In this document: piece by piece, positions 1-10,100 of the stretch | How positions within the stretch are numbered: position 1 is the stretch's first letter | Layout of the letters: every line of letters starts with the position of its first letter | Source: Beroe ovata | Taxonomy: Eukaryota > Ctenophora > Nuda > Beroida > Beroidae | Direction of reading: 5' to 3' | Length of the DNA stretch: 20,176 bases | Assembly: GCA_946803715.1 (NCBI GenBank) | Contig: CAMPET010000452.1 | Location: 12,063-32,238, forward strand | Notes under the pieces: model-generated | Told to the model about the DNA's origin: nothing | Databases searched by the model: none | What the model saw: the letters and a program-made list of their open reading frames with translations, nothing else | Position numbers and translations under genes: made by a program

Positions 1-43
1 AACCAGACCACCATATTTCATATCTCTTACTTATTATGATCAG

Positions 44-1514
44 GATAACTGAGCTTCTAAAATCCAAAGAGAAGTTTGATACTGAAGATTTCAAGAGATT
101 TCAATCGGATACTTTTTCCAAATTAGCAGAACAGGCGATTCCTCTGTTTGCACCCTATCTTGGAGACTCAGGTACTGTTGTATCAACCATATCGCTGTGT
201 ACATTGCTGTGTACATCGCTATGTACATTGTACATTTTACATTGTACATAATACATATGCATGTGTATTGTGTGATGATTTTGTGCTGTGTTGGCATTGT
301 TATTGTGATCAATTGTTAAACACTACGTACACAATTGGATAGTACTTTTTTCTTATTGTTCCAAGAATTTATTGGAGAGGTTCAAATGATTCTGTTTTCT
401 CAGATATAGAAAAGAAGCTTGTGACCTGGAACTATTTCATCACCAAGGAGTCAGAACCTGCCGCTTTTTTCACCATTCTGCACGAAAATTTCTGCAAAAG
501 AATCCTTGCTCAATTCTTCAACAAAGGTAAATTCAAACTCAAACTCAAAATGTCAATTTATAATGTCAGATATTTTTCCCAGTGCCAATTCTCATCACTC
601 GCAGAAAGAGTTGAAAAATATTGGAAATATCATCATAGAGACTGGGAACTCTTCGGTACTGACAGAGGAAGTGTTCAGGGATAGTCTCAGCCAATCGCTG
701 GAACAGTATAAGGTGAAAACCAATTCCTGATTTCGCAATTGAAATCCTGATTCTGGCCCACCGTTGGATAGCCGCTTTTTTCGGTTTTTGTACTTCTAAA
801 ATCCCAGACTAGCATCAAAAGTAGTTTACACGTCTCTTAGGGTGAAACATACGGCGATGTGATGCAGGTTTCCTTCAAAAACATCGCTTTTGGGGGGCTG
901 TTGCCGACGTGGACAGGGTCAGTCTGATTGTATTTTGCTTCCTTACACTGAATCCTGATCCTAAATCCTAATATAAATCCTGTAATATCCACCTTATCTC
1001 AACCTAATCCTCCTAAAAAGTAACAATTCTGTTTAACTAAATGTCTGATTCGGAATCAGTGTTTCCTCACTGTGACAGCTACGTATGAACTATGATTTAT
1101 TTCATCCTACACACAATCTCAAGATCGCACTTCATCGCAGGGTTGACACCGCCTCCTATCCCACTGATCACTGCATAGATTGTGTCAAAGTCGGGCAACA
1201 CAAACTCAACACAATGGATGAGCCAATGTTCCTCTCACAGGTTTGTACAATGATGACGTCACGACGTTATCTTTCTATTATCTCACAACTTGTGACAGTG
1301 AAATGGAATTTTCCCATAGCATTCTCTCTCTCTAATCTCTATCCGGATCATCAACTGACAATGATTGCAGGCTTGGAGGATGGTCACAGACATGTCAAGT
1401 GACGTCATTGAGACTATCCTGCCTGGAGGCCCGAGCGGTAACATTCTCAGTAACATGTATATGCGGGAAATTGACAAGTGGCTCAGTGGAACCTACAAGA
1501 AAACAACACTGTGA
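44..1514 (+). CDS. Penicillin amidase family (peptidase S45) protein, 3' exons
   Basis: Five exons of a gene that starts upstream of the window: 44-171, about 380-526, 570-712, 1079-1240 and 1371-1514 (stop TGA 1512-1514). The first reads like the S45 segment before the C-terminal lobe (FKRFQSDTFSKLAEQAIPLF, compare the family pattern of Q-x-D, S, A and P). Then come a W-N segment (KKLVTWNYF) and an IIIETGNSS segment. The last exon carries AWRMVTDMSS and LPGGPSGNILSN, matching the conserved S45 C-terminus (R-x-v-x-D, then G-x-SGn-x-x-S). Phases agree at 526/570 (split Asp), 712/1079 and 1240/1371. The start of exon 2 is uncertain: 380 keeps phase, although the better-looking acceptor is at 365. 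A short exon in 713-1078 may be missed. S45 enzymes are N-terminal-nucleophile hydrolases of amide bonds (penicillin G and acyl-homoserine lactone acylases). The catalytic Ser lies upstream, so substrate and activity cannot be judged. Confidence 0.85.
527..569 (+). other. 43-bp intron in the S45 gene
   Basis: The donor AACAAAG|GTAAAT and acceptor AATGTCAG|ATATTT delimit a 43-nt intron. Removing it joins G+AT into an Asp codon and keeps the reading frame from ILAQFFNK into IFPSANSHHS. Without splicing the downstream frame diverges from the S45-like sequence. This is close to the minimum intron size in animals. Confidence 0.75.
713..1078 (+). other. S45 intron, 366 bp, possibly hiding a short exon
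   Basis: This intron lies between the S45 exons ending LSQSLEQYK and beginning LRMNYDLFHP. Both edges are phase 0. S45 proteins usually have a W-x-W-G segment about here, which I do not find in the flanking exons, so a small exon may be hidden. I see no convincing open segment and no clear repeat. Confidence 0.5.
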
Positions 1515-2026
1515 TGTAGGTGTTGCGTAGCAACTTAAACGCGTTGCTCAGCAACGAAAGTTGTCGTCGTTGTTATTGTGTAGTAGTGATTGATGCTTTG
1601 AATAACTTAATCTTTTTATCCCATTTAAGGTCAGAGAGTGAATGCAATAATTTATAACTTTCTTTATGATTTTTATTTGAGTATTTTTATGATATTTATC
1701 TTTTGTTTGAATGTTTTTAATGATCTTTGTATATCTTTTCTTACTAATTAAGTGAGACTTTCAAATGTTAACTGTCATTTCTCATAGTGATAGCAAATGA
1801 TAACCGCTTTGCATGATAATACTATTTCAGTAATCAATGTATGTATATGACGAATTTCAAGTCAATTATTAACCTCTTTATTACGATCTTTTACGATGTT
1901 ATTCTGCCATCTCTTTGTTCAATTCTTCATTTGAGAGTTAATTCTTACGTTTATGTCTCATTCTTAGAAAATAAATCAGTATGTATTGTATAACTCATCG
2001 AACTCTCCCAAATGTAGCAAGAAGTC
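1515..2026. other. Intergenic, S45 gene to RRM gene
   Basis: AT-rich spacer of about 510 bp between two + strand genes. It begins with two near-identical palindromes, GTTGCGTAGCAAC (1522-1534) and GTTGCTCAGCAAC (1543-1555). An AATAAA at about 1971 could serve the S45 transcript but lies only 50 bp before the next start codon. I see no coding segment or RNA gene. Confidence 0.6.
1522..1555. promoter_or_regulatory. Pair of GTTGC-N3-GCAAC palindromes (X-box-like)
   Basis: Two 13-bp dyads with 5-bp arms (GTTGC/GCAAC) lie 8 bp apart, just after the S45 stop. They resemble RFX X-boxes (GTTGCCATGGCAAC type) but are one base shorter. They could also form a small hairpin in the 3' UTR. Function is not shown. 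Confidence 0.3.
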
Positions 2027-4394
2027 ATGCCCAAATCACAGAAACCAAAGAAAGCGAAAGCTCCCAAGAAAGCGAAAGCTGCAAAGAAAGCGAAAGTCCA
2101 GCCCCAGATCTCAGTTGACGATGATGAGGAAACACTGTTGCTCGGAGACGATGAATCCACTCAGCCGTCCACAACCACCCCCAAATCACGGAAATTATCA
2201 CTCGAATCATCGCTTCTCGATGAGGAACTGCTCGCGGACACGCCGATTGCCAGTAAAAAGTCTAAACGACGGAAAACACAGTCTTCAAAAACGGAGAAAA
2301 CGAGTTTATCAATATCCGATTTAGACATCTCACTGAGTGTCAGTAAAAGTGATGTTTTGGACTCAGATCTCAATGATTCGGTTGCAATTGATGATAATGT
2401 GTTTGATCCGAGCGTATCAGAGATCAAATCACCTGCCAAACTGAAATCAGCGTCACCGGAGAGGGAGAAATCAGTTGAAACTGATGTGTTGAGACCAGAG
2501 ACTCCGATATCAGATGAGAAACCGTCACCAGATCAGACATCACCTGTCAAAACATCACCTGTAAAAACTTCACCTGTCAAAACGTCCCCTGATAAGGTGA
2601 CAATTGAACCCGCCGCTGAACACTCGCCAGTCAAATCCAAATCGGAAGGCAAAGTGGAAAGGGAAATGGATGAGGTTGATATTTACAGTGATCTGAGCAA
2701 TGATAATGCTGATAATGCTCTGCCGGAGGGAGACGGTGAGAGAAAATGAATATCTTCCTAAAATTCGGAGAACTTGTTAGATATAACATCAGTATTAGAT
2801 CCGTAGCGTAACAGTTCTAATCTCAGGCTTCTCAGAAGAGGTTACATTTGATGAGGTGTTCAAGATGAACGCTAAACCAGTGGCTAAGACCAGCGCTAAG
2901 AATGCCGATATTACTCCTGAGCCAGTATCTGATCATGAGGTAACAATTCTTAGACAATATCCTAGAAAGTAACAATTTACCTGCTTACATTAGACGTTTC
3001 ACATCAATCTAAAAATGCTTCATCCCGGTGTTTTTAGGAAGTAATCTTCTCCCATTGTCATTTGAAAGTTGACTCCCTGTCTCTCATCACTTTCACACTT
3101 AGGAAGAAGATTTGGACTACGAGGACGATGTGAAAGATGTCTCTCAAATGAAGATCAGCGTCGTTGTGGGTGGAGCGAAGAATAAAAAGTAAGATTTTCC
3201 TTCACTTTGTGAAAGACGAAAGTGGCAAAATTTCCTGGCGCAGGGGAAACCGAACGACATTTTGTTGCGAAAAGGTCCCCAAATCATATTTTGTTGAGCC
3301 GCGCAGAGCGACGCGCCGCGCGCGCAAGGATGTTTCTCAATCTTCGCATACCTCATTTACGTAAACTCATTTGCTCACATATCTCAGGAATACAAATAAC
3401 GGAGAGTCACAGCCCGCACCTCCCGCCAGAATGCCACCAATCTCCCTCCCTCCACTCCCGCACACGCACATTACAATCCCGCCAATGCTGCCACTCCCGC
3501 CCGCTCCTCCCCAGGTATAATTTGGCAATGTCGACAGGTATTATAGTGAGAGTTGAGACTCGAGACACTTGACTCATTATTCTACACTTTTCAGTATCAC
3601 CCCTTCGCCAATTTGAAGGCTCCGAGCAGTCGAAGGAACGTACGAACTGTGTACATCAACCCAAAGTTTAGAACAGAGGTATGGGTAGCCAGAAAACTGT
3701 GTTTCATCATGAATTGTTAGCAGAATTGAGTTGAGGACTCCCTCTCTCGATGTTTGGAAGTAACGCTCTCTTTGCAGGTTATTCTCCAAAATTTGGAAGC
3801 TCAAGGCATCCTAAAGGGTGGTTCAGTAGCAGTTCACATGAATAGGAATATGCCAAGGCATCGGAGTCGCAGCCCAAACAAAGTCCAATCAGCGTTCGAG
3901 TATATTCCGAGCCCCGTCCAGAAACAGAAGGTTTGTGTCAGAAAGTTCCTCAAATATCTCCCCGTTCTCTGATCATCATTGTTGTCCTCTGACTCCATGC
4001 AAATCCTGACATCTCCACTCTCTCCCCAGATATCACTCGATGACCCGACAACCACTCTCCTTCTCACGGATCTGAGTGTCTGTACCACGCGAAGTAGGAT
4101 AAAGGAGCTTTTCTCGACCGTGGGAAATGTGAAGGAGGTGCTGACCTATCCTGCTGAGCGGAGAGCGGTTGTCACGTTCCAGCACGCTAAGGATGCGGTT
4201 GTGTGTCGTCGGAAATTCCACAGGTGAGGATCATGATCATTGATCGTGAATGAATTTGATTTGATTTAGGACTAGGAAAAATCATGATCATGAATGAATT
4301 TGATTTGATTTTGCGAGAGAATTCATGCTCATTTCTGTCCATTTTCAGGAGCATGGTGGATGGAAGTTGCATGACGGTGAACTTCGCCATTTGA
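2027..4394 (+). CDS. Lys/Ser/acidic-rich protein with C-terminal RRM (RBM33-like?)
   Basis: Complete 8-exon model: 2027-2735, 2836-2939, 3103-3188, 3388-3514, 3595-3678, 3778-3930, 4030-4223, 4349-4394. All seven junctions are GT-AG with matching phase, giving 1503 nt and 500 residues. Residues 1-25 are a basic, histone-H1-like tail (KKAKAPKKAKAAKKAK). An acidic, Ser-rich stretch and a KKSKRRK nuclear-localisation-like motif follow. Residues 171-188 hold three tandem TSPVK units plus TSPDK, which are possible proline-directed kinase sites. Exon 4 is proline-rich (LPPLPHTHITIPPMLPLPP) and exon 6 has an RHRSRSP patch. Residues about 427-500 look like a degenerate RRM: RNP2-like TLLLTDL, RNP1-like RRAVVTF without the usual aromatics, and a KFHRSMVDGS ending. 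The low-complexity, proline-rich, terminal-RRM order resembles RBM33, but this identity is tentative. A nuclear RNA-binding role is inferred. The start was chosen because it is the first ATG in the open frame (context gtcATGc). Confidence 0.8.
2046..2099 (+). repeat. In-frame tandem repeat encoding KKAKA
   Basis: Three degenerate copies of a 15-18 nt unit (AAGAAAGCGAAAGCT) encode the Lys/Ala tail KKAKAPKKAKAAKKAK of the RRM protein. The peptide resembles histone H1 tails, which bind nucleic acid through charge. Confidence 0.7.
2534..2593 (+). repeat. In-frame 15-nt repeat encoding TSPVK x4
   Basis: Four consecutive TSP[VD]K units; the DNA copies differ mostly at third codon positions. Each is an S-P-x-K site of the kind recognised by cyclin-dependent kinases. 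The third-position changes suggest the peptide has been kept under selection, though only a population comparison would show this. Confidence 0.7.
3189..3387 (+). other. RRM-gene intron with GC-rich repeat
   Basis: Longest intron of the RRM gene. Its middle has a block much richer in CpG than its surroundings, including GCGCCGCGCGCGCAA at 3313-3327. The reverse complement of these 15 bases recurs at 17963-17977 upstream of the lipid-transfer gene, which points to a dispersed repeat. Confidence 0.6.
4224..4348 (+). repeat. Last RRM-gene intron with a direct duplication
   Basis: The intron holds two copies of a segment of about 35 bp (ATCATGATCATGAATGAATT core, then TGATTTGATT) at about 4231-4267 and 4280-4310. 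The first copy starts a few bases after the splice donor. Confidence 0.6.
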
Positions 4395-4856
4395 ACTCTC
4401 ACCCACGCTCTCTTCTCTGACCGATCAGAACTGCATTTGATTCGTTTATTCCAAGCTTTTTATCACCCGTCGGGCTTTGTGTGACCACATTGATCAACTG
4501 TTTCCCGTTAAGCTCATAGCTTTCGCTGATTGTTTTAGAATGCCTCTTTTTATCAAATTTAGCGCTGGTGCAGTACTTCGTCTTCTCTGAGATTATTTTG
4601 GGATGTTCGACAAATAAGACAAACGTGTGAATTGTAATGACATTTTAAAGATAATATACTTCACACCTCTGGTACAAGGGAATCATTATTTGATGCCATT
4701 TGTCATGTTGAAAATCAGCTTAATGCAGATCCAGTCATTCTTAGATATTATGTGTAACATTTAATTAAATCGATAAATCAGAGTCAATCATGATATACTT
4801 ATCACAGGACTATGAACATGTTCACACACTATGAGAATAATATGGACAATGAACAA
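4395..4856. other. Convergent intergenic spacer
   Basis: 462 bp separate the stop of the RRM gene (+) from the stop of the lipid-transfer gene (-). It must hold both 3' UTRs. A TTTATT at about 4447 reads AATAAA on the - strand and could be the lipid-transfer gene's poly(A) signal, which would bring its 3' UTR close to the RRM gene. No coding segment or repeat is evident. Confidence 0.5.
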
Positions 4857-5155
4857 TCAGTAACATTGTACATGAAGGAGCACGCTGATCGTCTGTCGAC
4901 TGCTCCCTCCTTCGACCGTCACAGTCACCATATCATTGCCCATGTACCCAGGAAGAGAGCTGTACCACAGTCCACGCAACACTTTCACCACGTCACCCAA
5001 CTCTCCCTCAAACCGGACACTCCTCTCATTCCCAACACTCGTCACGCGGCTGTGTCGTGACCAGTCCACTTGTCCGTATCGAGATTGCACATGCACGGCA
5101 GTCTGTGCACGTGCAGATTTGCCCTGCTCCACGTGCAATGATTGGAGGATGGTGG
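4857..5155 (-). other. C-terminal beta-sandwich-like extension of the MTTP-like protein
   Basis: Roughly residues 945-1044. The pattern LHVEQGKSA ... [19 protein letters not shown] ... [14 protein letters not shown] looks like one cadherin-like/CSPG-type repeat: G-x-L-x-D-V-x-x-x-L-x-x-L-x-Y, then a Y-x-G-x-D-x-x-T-V-T-V strand. Known MTTP proteins end before this point. It shares one exon with the MTTP-like tail, so it is not a mis-joined neighbouring exon. The domain name rests on pattern only. Confidence 0.5.
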
Positions 5156-7110
5156 GAGAATCGCAGTCAACATGAGGGAGCTCCCAGACATCGTCATTTG
5201 ACGGACACGCGATGAGGGATGGTTGTGAGAGGTACCATGATCCGAGGTGACTGTCTGGGTTGAGGGGGAGGGAGTCGAGGAGACTGAGACGAGGCAGAAT
5301 ATTCTCCTGCAGGAGGATGGGGGATAAAACTTGGATTGAGGTGAGTGATAATTTCACAGATACTGGATTACACAACCCGTACTGATTCCGATTAATAGAG
5401 TATTTCAAGCATGAATTTTTTATGGAAAATGAAGCAACGCAGACTAATTTTCCCGGTTGCTATTGCACCCATACCTCACAGTAGACGAGGTAGGGGGAGT
5501 GTTGGGGTTTCTTCTCAAACTTTACATCCAGCACGGTGGTTGGCGTTGCTATAAGAACCATGTCGACCATATCTGCGCTGTCTCTCATCGTCTCCCTAGT
5601 GTCTGGGGAGATAATATGAGGTTATAAAGAGATAATATGAGGTTATAATGAGATAATATGAGGTTATAATGAGATGTTGAGATAATATGAGGTTATAGGA
5701 GGGTATGAACTTCCAACTCATGTAGCCACCTGAGTCCTGTCTGGTTTCCATGGAGACCCAATTACAATATAGAGGAGATGGTACTATAGATATATGAGTA
5801 GATAGTAGATAAGACACAGCATAGTGCAGATAGAGCTAACAGCATAGAATAGATACTTGTTATGAAACAGTATCTTCACCTGATTTTAGATGCATTCTCT
5901 CAATAGTTGAGGTGAAGTGAGCGAAATCTCCGCTGAAATCAGCTTCTTCCTGGACATGAGAACTTGACAATGAGAATTTGAATAAATATCAGTGATTCAA
6001 GAATGTTCTGACTTCTGTAACAGTTACAGGAGATCAAACCTTGTATCGAATGTTGAAGTCAATGACAGATTTCAATCCCAGGAATGCTCCATCCAACTTT
6101 ACATAACTCTGGATCAGGATTCCTATCTGATTTTGTTGTGTTATGAGGGGGAACTCTTCCGCAGATACTGAACTCTCTATCCGCATTGTTCCTGGGAGAA
6201 TAACTCGTTGACACCACTTCATAGACGAACCGCTTGACACCACTTTCTAGATTTTCTTGTCCGCTTGACACCACTTTGACTAAAGGCTGTTGACACCACT
6301 CTATAATTGACACCACTTTCTAGATTTTGGCACGCTTGACACCTACCTGATTGAGTATAGGAGAGTGGAATTCCGGTTAGCGTTGGAATGATGACACTAG
6401 CATCTGTCAACAGTACATTGCTCCCTGTTGTCTTCTTTTCACCCACCTGGGTCATGAAAAATGTTAGGAACGACGCAAAATGAGCGTGTAGACTGTAGAG
6501 GAATCAATATTCTTTTGGTTGCCATGATCAAACTCTACTGTTACCATGACAACATCAAGATATTTACCATGGTAAATCTACTGTTACCATGACAACATCA
6601 AGATATTTACCATGAATGGGACTGGTTGTACCCGTTGTCCATCAACCACAGCATGGAAAAGGGCCGGATTAGAGCGGTCATTGGGGAAAGTGGACAAGTC
6701 AGGTAGATCGATCATCGTCTGAGGTGAATGGAATTTATTAGGGAGTCATAGATTTCCTGGGATGAATAGAATTATGACTTTAGGAGTCGGGATGAAAATT
6801 TGATCCATCGTTTGCTTCAAAACAAATCTCCACTTGACCCTCTTTCTCTCACCTGCAGTATGTCAGTTTTTAGCCCGAATCTCCTCAGGAACGGCAGACT
6901 GAGGGTGGAAGTCCCTGGACTGGTCCTCCTCCTTCCCTCCTCGTAGCCGCTCTCGCCGTTATTGGTGGCGTACCGTGCGTGATGGAGTTCGCCGCCTAGC
7001 AACCAGCTACCTGCACGTGTGAGGAGTGATCCACTGACCGAAGTGGGATTATAGAGGTGCACTTGGAATTCCGCCAAATACTCGTGAGTGTATGATTCCC
7101 TTTCCATATA
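4857..7110 (-). CDS. MTTP-like gene, C-terminal sheets and extension (exons 19-25)
   Basis: Encodes residues about 624-1044. Exon 19 has [20 protein letters not shown], resembling the MTTP linker where a Ser-rich stretch leads into the first C-terminal strand. Exon 20 has [19 protein letters not shown] and exon 21 [17 protein letters not shown], the family's ...PT-x-x-G-x-PL... strand pair. Exon 24 has [18 protein letters not shown], close to the last MTTP strands before its C-terminal cysteines. Exon 25 gives a Cys pair (LIACPSN...VDCDS) like the end of MTTP, then about 100 further residues described separately. Confidence 0.75.
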
Positions 7111-10100
7111 CTCAACTGTACTCAATTGTAAATGTAGGACGTTTTTCTCGAGAAAATGTCTTTCCACAAACAAACCAAAGAGAACAAACTTGGAATAGAC
7201 ACCCACAAACAAGCAAACCCTCTACAGCAACAACTAGACAAACAAACTGAAACCCGCAATCATAACAACCTAATATCTATGCGACCTTATAAATATAAAC
7301 TTTAGTTTTTGTCCATTCCTGAGGAATGGGCGAAATGGTATTCCTCGTCCATTCTAGTCCACACGATCCACTCTAATATCATCATCCTCCACCCTCATAC
7401 TAACCACAGCCCTCACCCTCTGACCCCGCCTGCGGGATAAATTCTCCCTGCAGAACCGGGCAGTAACCCGCACGGGGTACCACACTCTCCTCGCCACCTC
7501 ACCCACAATGCGCTCCTTTATAAACGGGTTTAGCAGGATCGGATTGATTACGGAGTTCATTGGGATCACCACCAGTGAGAATATGGGATACCACTCTGTT
7601 GCATCTAGGATTTCAATCGAGTGAAGGGTGCAAACAACGATAAACGGAATCCAACTGATGAAATCGGTCATGATGATCACAGCGGCTACTCTTTGGACTT
7701 TTTGTGCTCGTTTTTCGAATGTTTTCGCGGTCTTTTTGTCCGCAACCATGATTGATTTTTCTGACGAAACCTTGGCAATGATGATGTACGCGACGGAGAT
7801 GACGATGAAACAAAAGATTTGGATAATGTGGGAAACCCACACAAACGTGTACTGTGGATCCTCGTCCCTCACCATGTACTTGAACGTGCAGACAGGGTCA
7901 TTGCCGTAGAACTGAATCTTCCAATTCGGGAACTCTGAGTAATCAGAGGAGAACATGGCAGAGAGAAGTTGCCTGACAAGCTCCCAACTGAGGGTATCCC
8001 GAGACCTGAGACGACCGTAGTACGCCTCAAGAATGGCAATGTGACTCTTTTTATCTGGAGCTCCGAGAAATAGGGGTGTGTCCGATCCGTGGTAGAGTCC
8101 GTTAACGAAGTAGTCCTCGAATGGGTGTATCAGAGGAATCAGAGCTGTTAGAAGGGAGAAAAGGACAATGAGGGTAGATAGGACCAACATCCTTATCACT
8201 CCTTTCCTCGAAATCGGACATGGTATTGACAGTGACTTGGATATCTTGCTAGCGCGAAACAAGCTGAGAGCTGTCATGGAGAACACAGAAGTAGTGATTC
8301 CAACCGAGTTTAGTATCCCTATCAGGGAGCATGTCCAACTTGTCAGCCATTCCAGCTGGAACTCACAGTAGGAGGAACCGTAGTAAGCATTGAACACCGA
8401 GACTGTGAAGATGAACACACCCACGAGTAAATCTCCCACGTTAATCAGCACAAGATTGGTGTTGTTCGCCAGAGATTCATTAGTTTTGCTCGCTCTCACC
8501 GCCTTAGTCGAGACCGGAATGGTGGAAATGTTGAGAATTACTGCCAGACCACCCAGAACCCAGCCCAAAGCAATTACCACTGGGTCACCAATCATCCTTA
8601 TATTGGAGTCACATTCGTCGCTACACTCGTCCGAATAGTCATAACAATCGATAGTCCCATCGCACACCTTGGTAACAGGAATCACATCTCTGCTACCATG
8701 ACAACGGAAATGATTCGTACATCCCTGTTCATCTGTCCCATCGCCACAATCGTCAACCAGATTACAAACCTTGTCGTAGCTCACACAATTCCCATTCTCG
8801 CACGGGAATATGTCGTTGTGATAGGTCCCGTCTGCCCGATTGCGCACCAGGAACGTCAACCTGTGGTCGTCTGTGATAGTGTAAACCCTGTCTTTGAACT
8901 GGAACCTACACGAATCCACCCGGACATGCTGCGTTAGGATGCATGGGGCCGAGCAGAGGCCCTGACAACTCAGATACACGTACAGGGCCCCGTACACGTG
9001 GTCACAGTTCACTGCCCGATTGAGAGGGATTGAGAGGGAAATGACCGAGTTTTTACCGAAAACATTGCTCCTTCTCGTGGGAGAAAACTCGGCCGTGAAG
9101 CATTTTCCACCGGGTATTTTGTCATCGAGATCGCCAAGTCCGTGCAGACAGTGCAATATTCCCAGCTGCCCGCCTATCTGCAGGGGGAACTGATCAGGAA
9201 TGCTGTAGATATTCCGTGACTTCCTACACACTTCATTCTCATTTCCGCACGAGTCTATGCCATCGCACAGATCAGTGTATTGGACAAAACCAGGTTGGCA
9301 GAGGTACACCTCAGAGCACTTCTCAGCAGAGGAATACCGTTTGGTTTTCCCGAATCCACAAGTTGGCCACGCCCCTCTTTCATCCTCTCCACCCCTACAG
9401 TCCTTCACTCCGTCCCTTATCCAGGAAAATGGGAGACCTAGAGGCGTTGTTATCGAAGTTAGCCTTCTCACACAAGTTTTTGTGGTTGTTTCCGAGCAAA
9501 TCGCCTCGTCAATTCCATCAATACAGTCCTCAATTCCATTACAGAGTCTATGTTTGTGAATGAGACAGGTAAGAGACAACTCCAGACATGCAACATCAAT
9601 CTTATCATCGCACAGTGCTTCTCTATCCCGAATCCCAGGGTTACAGATGATTTGATTTGCGACAGAGGATATGAACCCGTCGATCTCACAGGTTAAACCA
9701 ACCCGTGTCACATCACTACAGTTAGTTTGATCTCTAAATCCCGAACATACAGAATGGTACTTTAATGCCATGTTAGGGTTCCAAAGATTCAAACTTGCAA
9801 CCGGTCCACAACGCGAGAAATTGAAGAGTGGGACTGTTTGACCTACGTAAACCGAGCTATTACAAAATCCCGTGACGTCACCATGGTTACACATTTCCTC
9901 CGCCGACCCATCCTCGCACAGCATGGTAACACCCGTGAAATTGCATCGGAATATCTCGGGTTGTATGAAGTCTGCATGACCAGCATCACAGAGAAACCCA
10001 TAGAGGTATCCGTTGCAATACATTTCGTTATCGCTTCCGATATCGAGACGATCGACTATCTCCTGAGTTACGATCCCATCGCAGAAATAGCTTTTCTCCG

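Noticed and set aside
3144-3572. Open frames across 3144-3572 that ignore the introns
   Set aside because: They run through intron 3 and its GC-rich repeat in other frames. The phase-matched exons 3103-3188 and 3388-3514 explain the coding signal.
4812-5175. Open frames on the + strand
   Set aside because: Antisense shadows of exon 25 of the MTTP-like gene, whose - strand frame has family similarity and matching splice phase.
5611-5700. Regular repeats that could suggest a CRISPR array
   Set aside because: Units are directly adjacent with no unique spacers, and the locus is an intron of an animal gene.
9216-9563. + strand open frames across the receptor exon
   Set aside because: Shadows of the continuous 1047-codon receptor exon on the - strand.
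9880-9895. CRE-like TGACGTCA inside the receptor exon
   Set aside because: Lies in coding sequence, and similar GACGTCA strings recur by chance elsewhere (1251, 1397, 13562, 14010).
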